64,000 nucleotides of DNA. Source: Ruminococcus callidus ATCC 27760. GTDB lineage: Bacteria > Bacillota > Clostridia > Oscillospirales > Ruminococcaceae. Location of the stretch: assembly GCF_000468015.1 (NCBI RefSeq), contig NZ_KI260389.1, positions 15,699-79,698 of the forward strand, read 5' to 3'. The position numbers and the translations under genes were made by a program. This document shows positions 59,379 to 64,000 of this stretch, one piece after another (the first letter of the stretch is position 1; every line of letters starts with the position of its first letter). The notes under the pieces were generated by a model. The model was not told where the DNA came from. It saw nothing but the letters and a program-made list of their open reading frames with translations, and made no database searches.

Positions 59379-60545
59379 TCAATCATAACCAGTCATGAAA
59401 AATTCTGGATTTAAAACACACTCAAATTCAGAAACATCTGATACATGAGAATCTAGCCATAAAAGCCAATCTTCTGATCGCTCTTTCCAGTCTATCAGTT
59501 TTAATTTTTCCAGTGTACAATATAGACCAATTTTATTTTTCAGACCCAGCATGAAAAGTCGCTTTTTGCATCGGTCTATAATGTCATTATTCATAGATTT
59601 TGAATTTTGAAATCCTATTTTAATCCACACGCCCATTGTTGGGTTATATTTTTGCACACATAGTTGCAATTCATCCAGTTCTCTGTTTACCTCTGATACC
59701 GTTTTAGAACGTATTTCAGTGTATAATGAAAATGGAAGATTTGCAGAAACTGCGGATTTTATATGTGCATCTAAATTTTGAGATCTATATGTACTGTTCT
59801 GTATATGAACAGAATCAAAATAGGTTCCTGAGTTTATCGCTACACCTACAACACCAAGATCTTTTAGTTTCGCACCGTCGAATGATTTCACAGATGGAGA
59901 TATTGTTGCAATATATGGCGTAAATGACGTATAATCAATCATTGACGCAATATCTGTAGTTGTTCCTAAAAACGCATCTCCAGCAGAGGTTGATTCAGAT
60001 GTTTCTGGATTTGTCAAAAATGAGGATATTTTTTTCTTTTTCAGTCGCTCATTGACTTGCTTTGCAATATCTGAAAACTTAGCAGCAAGATAATCACCTG
60101 GACACTCTTTATTGGAAAACCATCTGTGCATCGTCAAATTGCCGGACTTATTACCAGTATAATTCAATGCAGGAATATTATTTCGTCTACAAATATCTTC
60201 ACAAAGATTAAGCAATGCAGAGTAGGCGGCATCAGAAATAGGCCATGGATACTTAGCCACAGTGTTAGAAACTTCTATTGTAACTGCTACGTTATCATTC
60301 TCTTGACTAGATGATGTCCATGCTCTATACTTTTCTGGAATATACAGTCCAATCTTTCCGTTATCATCTATACCATAGTTCCAGCTTACTTCTCTCGATG
60401 AATCGTGCATAGTTCTGGACAATCCATCTAGCGTAACAGATCCTGCTGCAATGTGTATAGTTATTTTGGAAATTGACTTTGTACGCTCATTGAAATTAGT
60501 AGAACTATTGTCAATATATGACGCTAAATTTGAATTACCAGCCAC
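59379..60545 (-). CDS. Baseplate amidase plus GH25-like hydrolase
   Basis: 388 aa, GTG start after GGTGATTAACT. Amidase_2 domain at about 15-165 (SKITIHIAAG, RAWTSSSQENDNVAVTIEV, HRWFSNKECPGDYL), then a TIM-barrel GH25-like part (about 200-380: SFDGAKLKDLGVVGVAINSGTYFD, DWLLWLDSHVSDVSEF). Domain 1 is 40-50% like the endolysin amidase by eye. Two cutters, on the cell-entry machinery. Confidence 0.78.
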   Translation of the reverse strand: MAGNSNLASYIDNSSTNFNERTKSISKITIHIAAGSVTLDGLSRTMHDSSREVSWNYGIDDNGKIGLYIPEKYRAWTSSSQENDNVAVTIEVSNTVAKYPWPISDAAYSALLNLCEDICRRNNIPALNYTGNKSGNLTMHRWFSNKECPGDYLAAKFSDIAKQVNERLKKKKISSFLTNPETSESTSAGDAFLGTTTDIASMIDYTSFTPYIATISPSVKSFDGAKLKDLGVVGVAINSGTYFDSVHIQNSTYRSQNLDAHIKSAVSANLPFSLYTEIRSKTVSEVNRELDELQLCVQKYNPTMGVWIKIGFQNSKSMNNDIIDRCKKRLFMLGLKNKIGLYCTLEKLKLIDWKERSEDWLLWLDSHVSDVSEFECVLNPEFFMTGYD

Positions 60546-60547
60546 AG

Positions 60548-61087
60548 TTAATCACCATTTCGATTATTTGAAAACTCATCAGCCATAGCTCCAGTCAAAG
60601 GATAAGCCGCATCGTAATAATAGTTGGCTTGATGTACCTGAGACCAATCATTTGCATTCAGGATAATATCACCAGATAAAAGCGGTTCTGGATCGTGTTT
60701 ATAATAAGTTATAGTTCCAATATGGACAGGCCAAATTGATGACTCAGTTGTAACATACTCGAAATGCACATACTTATAAGCAACTCCAATGAATGATCCG
60801 ACAAATAGTGTTTCGCCGGATTTTACATAAACACCCATCAAATGACCATATCGAAGAGAAACATGACCGCTATACTGAACTGTAACAACAGAGTGACCAT
60901 CTTCATCTTTTCCAATTTGTGTTACAACTCCAGACTGGAATCCATACACATCGTGTGTTTGTATATCTAATCCAGTATGCAAAGTTTTGTAAGTACTATA
61001 CAACTTTGATTGTCTATTTGAAATCCAGGGAACTAATATTTTGACAGATGATTTTGTTATAGGTGAATAGGAATACTCTTTATACAT
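60548..61087 (-). CDS. M23 metallopeptidase of the baseplate
   Basis: 179 aa. LYSTYKTLHTGLDIQTHDV (HxGxD), LRYGHLMGVYVKSGETLFVGSFIGVAYKYVHFE (HL and HxE strand) reproduce the LytM/M23 zinc motif order, with YVHFE in place of HLHFE. It hydrolyses peptide cross-links. Start with TAGGTGATTTC. Together with the next two enzymes it makes a three-component entry lysin set. Confidence 0.85.
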   Translation of the reverse strand: MYKEYSYSPITKSSVKILVPWISNRQSKLYSTYKTLHTGLDIQTHDVYGFQSGVVTQIGKDEDGHSVVTVQYSGHVSLRYGHLMGVYVKSGETLFVGSFIGVAYKYVHFEYVTTESSIWPVHIGTITYYKHDPEPLLSGDIILNANDWSQVHQANYYYDAAYPLTGAMADEFSNNRNGD

Positions 61088-61095
61088 GAAATCAC

Positions 61096-62553
61096 CTACT
61101 GAGTTGACATGTGCTCAAAATTCGGATATAGATCTCCGAATTTGACCATGTATGGAGTAATGATATTATTTGTCGTATCGTAAGAACTTCGATTATAGTT
61201 ACTACTTCCTGAAACAAATATTCCTTGTGCCGCAGCTGTCTGATTTGCATTACTGATAACTAACCGCTGTAGTTTCAGCGTAGTCACAAATAAATTGCTC
61301 ACATTATGAGTTACAGATACGATGTTATAAATACCTGTAATTGGTGATAGTGTACCACCAGAATATACAATCAAGGAAACTGGTTGAGCCACAGTATATG
61401 ACTTCACACTACCTGGAATCTGAACCGTGAAATCTCCGCTAAACTGAGATGCTAATGCGTTTACGTCATTGATAATACTAGCGGACTGAAACACATCAGA
61501 AAGAGAACTGCTCCAACTGTTTACAACCTGAGCATCTTGTGTAATAGTATTACCACTACCATCTACAGCAAATCCAACTTGTCTGAAATTCATATCAGAC
61601 ATATTATATGCTACACCATCATAGCTGCCGCTGATTGATAAAACATTTGCATTTTCTGTACCATACTCCAGTACGTCATTATTCTGTGACGACATAATAT
61701 TAGCATTTGATTTATAATGGATAATTCCAGGACGAGTCATTGTCGGCTCATCTACCCAATAACTAAATGATGCACACTGTGGTGTTGTATCTACATTACT
61801 ACGTCTTAAATAATCTGAAACATGGTCTGTTGCATTATTTACAACCTGACTTAATTTACGGACTCCGTGGAAGCCATAAATCAATCCTGCGGCATTTTGT
61901 GCAGAACTATATGTTTTAGATAGTGGAAGCAGTCCTGGAAATTCTGAATATTCGTCATCTGCTGAAAATTCACCGCGAACATACTTATTAAAGCTAGTTG
62001 TAATAGGTCCATGATTTACAAGAGTTGGTGTGTCATTTCGATCTATATCAAGTTCATAGTAAGATGTAGCCTTAACAGATTCTGCTAGTGCTACAACAAT
62101 TGCAGACGGCTGTACAAATCCGCTCACCGCAGGAATACGCAATACAGGCATACTGGTTTGCACTGCAAGCGACGCATATCCTGTGATTTTATAGTTCATG
62201 TATACTCCAGTAGTGCTTACCGAAAACTTAATTGTAAAACCTTGATAGGATAAGCATTCTGCAACATTCCCAAATTCATCTAGCCACCCAAAGATAAATG
62301 ATACTGGAATACCACTGGAATCTGGATACTGAGCTGCAGACTGTGCTGCACTATACAGTAGTGCTTCAAATGCCGCAATATTCATTTTTCGTGAGGCATC
62401 TCCACCAACTATGCAATTCAGTGTCCATGATGTCATAGACTGTATTTCACTATTGCTTAATTCCAAAGATGCAAATGGAGATGGCATTTCTAATCCAAAA
62501 TCTGTAATACTTACACCTGCTAATGTAAAATTACAAAATGGTTGTTTTTTCAA
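61096..62553 (-). CDS. Baseplate hub protein, gpD/XkdQ-like
   Basis: 485 aa from a TTG 7 nt after GGAGGTG; the longer ORF start is not supported. MKKQPFCNFTLAGVSITDFG opening, MTSWTLNCIVGGDASRKMNIAAFE (hub strand), C-terminal VAQPVSLIVYSGGTLSPITGIYNIVSVTHNVSNLFVTTLKLQRLV is the GPD-type barrel. It forms the central hub on the spike. A leader terminator precedes it. Confidence 0.72.
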   Translation of the reverse strand: MKKQPFCNFTLAGVSITDFGLEMPSPFASLELSNSEIQSMTSWTLNCIVGGDASRKMNIAAFEALLYSAAQSAAQYPDSSGIPVSFIFGWLDEFGNVAECLSYQGFTIKFSVSTTGVYMNYKITGYASLAVQTSMPVLRIPAVSGFVQPSAIVVALAESVKATSYYELDIDRNDTPTLVNHGPITTSFNKYVRGEFSADDEYSEFPGLLPLSKTYSSAQNAAGLIYGFHGVRKLSQVVNNATDHVSDYLRRSNVDTTPQCASFSYWVDEPTMTRPGIIHYKSNANIMSSQNNDVLEYGTENANVLSISGSYDGVAYNMSDMNFRQVGFAVDGSGNTITQDAQVVNSWSSSLSDVFQSASIINDVNALASQFSGDFTVQIPGSVKSYTVAQPVSLIVYSGGTLSPITGIYNIVSVTHNVSNLFVTTLKLQRLVISNANQTAAAQGIFVSGSSNYNRSSYDTTNNIITPYMVKFGDLYPNFEHMSTQ

Positions 62554-62572
62554 GATGCACACCTCCATAACA

Positions 62573-62619
62573 AACAAAAAAAATAGCGATAGCTCTTATA
62601 AAGAGCTATCGCTATTATT
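62573..62619 (-). terminator. Strong intrinsic terminator between toxin gene and hub gene
   Basis: The minus strand has AATAGCGATAGCTC/GAGCTATCGCTATT, then eight T, then TATGGAGGTG of the hub gene. CATAACCTTAAATA precedes it, a weaker version of the box seen before other leader hairpins. Confidence 0.85.
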
Positions 62620-62682
62620 TAAGGTTATGAAGTCAATGCATGATTAGTTTTGATGCAAACACCTCACAATGTTGTATCTTAC

Positions 62683-63030
62683 TCACACCCAAATGATTTC
62701 CATGTTGTCTGGTTCATAAGCACCAAAGCAGTCTTTATGTGTACCAGTATCATACATAGTTACAATTGTATCTTCAAATTTAACGTGATTTCCTGATATT
62801 TGATATATTACAACCCAATCGCTGCATCGATTTCCTAGATGTAATTCTTGAAACCCTTTCAATGATCCAGATAGATTATGAACCTTATATTTTACAATTT
62901 CCCCATCTGTAAATGATCTAGTTGACAAAATAGTTTCTATATCATCAAGCAATTTCATATTACAACCACGTTTCTTACAACGTTTTCTCCCACGAATATA
63001 TCGATTGCTTAATTGTAGTATACGTGACAA
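62683..63030 (-). CDS. YafQ-type toxin (RelE/ParE superfamily endoribonuclease)
   Basis: 115 aa, TTG start after AGGGGCTGATTAA. The YafQ core is clear: KVHNLSGSLKGFQELHLGNRCSDWVVIYQISG and TGTHKDCF, with conserved His (HNLSG), His (ELHL), Asp-Trp and the final GTHxxxF catalytic His and Phe. The first 30 residues (SRILQLSNRYIRGRKRCKKRGCNMKLLDD) form the helical face. YafQ cuts mRNA on the ribosome. The adjacent small gene may be its antitoxin. Follows a virion gene run, unlike chromosomal TA pairs. Confidence 0.78.
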   Translation of the reverse strand: MSRILQLSNRYIRGRKRCKKRGCNMKLLDDIETILSTRSFTDGEIVKYKVHNLSGSLKGFQELHLGNRCSDWVVIYQISGNHVKFEDTIVTMYDTGTHKDCFGAYEPDNMEIIWV

Positions 63031-63213
63031 TTAATCAGCCCCTACTTGTTTCAAAAATTTTCTATACTCTTCCAATGATGTAAACGAGTAATATGTGTCG
63101 AGCGAATCAGATTCAATATCATAAGTTTCAGAATTTACATCAACTGACTCTGCCGTTAATATTTTGTCAAGATTATTAGGTTCGTATGGTTGTCGTTTTA
63201 CATAACGTTTCAT
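63031..63213 (-). CDS. Small acidic protein with MKRYVK N-terminus, possible antitoxin or virion cargo
   Basis: 60 aa. MKRYVKRQPYEPNNLDKILTAESVD start: shared M-K-R-Y-x-K and L-T-A-E site. It is acidic, with a C-terminal helix (YYSFTSLEEYRKFLKQVGAD). The toxin gene begins 1 nt downstream, as an antitoxin would be placed, but a DNA-binding domain is missing. GGAGG before the ATG. Confidence 0.55.
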   Translation of the reverse strand: MKRYVKRQPYEPNNLDKILTAESVDVNSETYDIESDSLDTYYSFTSLEEYRKFLKQVGAD

Positions 63214-63314
63214 ACAATCACCTCCAAAAGTTCTACAGTTTCTACTCTTATTCTATCGTTGTCTATCCAAAAAGTCAATGTACAAAATGCACAAATATAA
63301 ACTTGTAAATCCGG

Positions 63315-63770
63315 TTATTCTGTACCAAGATTCATCTGCATTGCTGAAATTGGTGCAAGCAATTCTCCGTTATTGAACAGTGCTGCAATATTCTTCAATA
63401 TGCGTAATCTTTGACCTTCATGAACAGTATATCCATCTTCAATATCATTAAAATAAGAGATTACCCAGCTGTATTGAGGTGAACCGAAGAATCTATTTGA
63501 AATAAGATCTAACCTATTTTCTTCAGATAGTGGCACATCATAATATTCAAATTTTGCATTAGATGTCACTGTATTTTGTGTTTCCAATGTAATGAATCGA
63601 GTCGATTCGTTTGGATCATGCACTATTTGACGCAAACCACGATATCTGCTGATATTATCAAAATCTCGACAAACCGTATACTGAATACCATGGTAATCTA
63701 TTTCCTGATAAGGTGTTAGTGTATCATAATATATTGGTTTGATATACTTTTTTGAGCATAATGAACTCAT
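63315..63770 (-). CDS. gp53-like baseplate wedge protein
   Basis: 151 aa. LISNRFFGSPQYSWVISYFNDIEDGYTVHEGQRLRIL at about 85-122 resembles the gp53/LysM-adjacent baseplate wedge family (short W-V-I-x-x-x-N-D-I core). Start overlaps the stop of the upstream gene (ATGA). GGGG ribosome-binding site. Confidence 0.6.
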   Translation of the reverse strand: MSSLCSKKYIKPIYYDTLTPYQEIDYHGIQYTVCRDFDNISRYRGLRQIVHDPNESTRFITLETQNTVTSNAKFEYYDVPLSEENRLDLISNRFFGSPQYSWVISYFNDIEDGYTVHEGQRLRILKNIAALFNNGELLAPISAMQMNLGTE

Positions 63771-64000
63771 GAGATCAACCCCTTATTCATAACTGTATTA
63801 TAGCTCAATGGTTCTGACGCTACCTCTGTGATAGTTAAGTCTAGTTGACATACTAGATAAAACCCATCCTGTCCGATTGGACTGTCACTGTCCCATGAAA
63901 CATCTACAGAAGTCATAACTCCGGTAATGTATGGCTTTCCTACAAGGTATAAAGTAACTGTTGAAGTTTGAACGGATGCACCCTTATAATCTGGATAGCA
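63767..64000 (-). CDS. 3' end of a tail/baseplate gene, cut by window edge
   Basis: 77 codons visible, ending PLSYNTVMNKGLIS TGA, which overlaps the next ATG. Beta-strand rich (STVTLYLVGKPYITGVMTSVDVSW, DGFYLVCQLDLTIT). By position and pattern a baseplate or tail-tube-associated protein. Partial. Confidence 0.6.
   Translation of the reverse strand, partial: CYPDYKGASVQTSTVTLYLVGKPYITGVMTSVDVSWDSDSPIGQDGFYLVCQLDLTITEVASEPLSYNTVMNKGLIS

Overview
The window is a continuous piece of a large tailed-phage (or prophage) genome with a contractile-type baseplate. It is A+T-rich (I estimate about 37% G+C), has strong GGAGG ribosome-binding sites and frequent TTG and GTG starts, and carries protein families typical of phages of low-GC Gram-positive gut bacteria: YopX, DUF1653, MazG, LL-H-type holin and Lar-like zinc proteins. 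The host is therefore probably a Clostridia-type Firmicute; this is inference, because nothing in the window names it. Almost every gene reads leftward (minus strand). The only rightward genes are two repressor-like regulators near 34 kb.

Layout. (1) 1-3.8 kb: a tRNA cluster with eleven recognisable tRNA genes (Gln x2, Ser x2, Met, Lys, Pro, Asn, Gly, Tyr, Leu), three defective tRNA-like copies, and a gene-free stretch of about 600 nt whose ends pair over 30 bp, which I call a giant structured RNA of the ROOL/GOLLD kind. (2) 3.1-10.6 kb: sigma factor, S1-domain protein, SbcC-like ATPase, DNA methyltransferase, SNF2-like helicase, HTH regulator and MazG. (3) 10.6-23.2 kb: accessory early genes, with four YopX-domain proteins, a C5 cytosine methyltransferase, many small zinc-ribbon proteins (three of them interrupted) and a UvrD-like helicase. 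(4) 23.2-31.8 kb: small proteins with a shared N-terminus, a holin pair, an HD-domain protein and a three-repeat DNA-binding-like protein. (5) 33.8-34.9 kb: a divergent regulatory switch with two perfect sigma-A-type promoters and five copies of an ACCCAWWTGTR operator, next to two Cro/CI-type genes. (6) 34.9-39.6 kb: RecU-like nuclease, processed-looking polyproteins and an SNF2 helicase. (7) 39.7-47.2 kb: endolysin, neck protein, major capsid protein and a prohead protease fused to a scaffold. (8) 47.2-64 kb: tail fibres and receptor-binding proteins, baseplate wedge (gpI, gp6/J and gp25 types), hub OB-fold, three peptidoglycan-degrading baseplate proteins, a hub D-like protein, a YafQ-type toxin with a small partner, and a gp53-like protein.

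Four observations stand out. First, the prohead protease-scaffold, the major capsid protein and a set of otherwise unrelated small proteins share a hydrophobic-x-Ala-Ser motif, and the small proteins share an N-terminus of the form M-K-x-Y-x-K. This looks like a capsid-targeting and maturation-cleavage system that would load a cargo of internal proteins into the head. Second, the heptamer GAGCAGG occurs 48 times on the two strands, against roughly three expected, and 47 of these are left of 47 kb. Third, there is the large RNA beside the tRNAs. Fourth, TATAACGA-type boxes sit directly before hairpins and ribosome-binding sites. No terminase, portal, sheath, tape measure, polymerase or integrase lies in the window.
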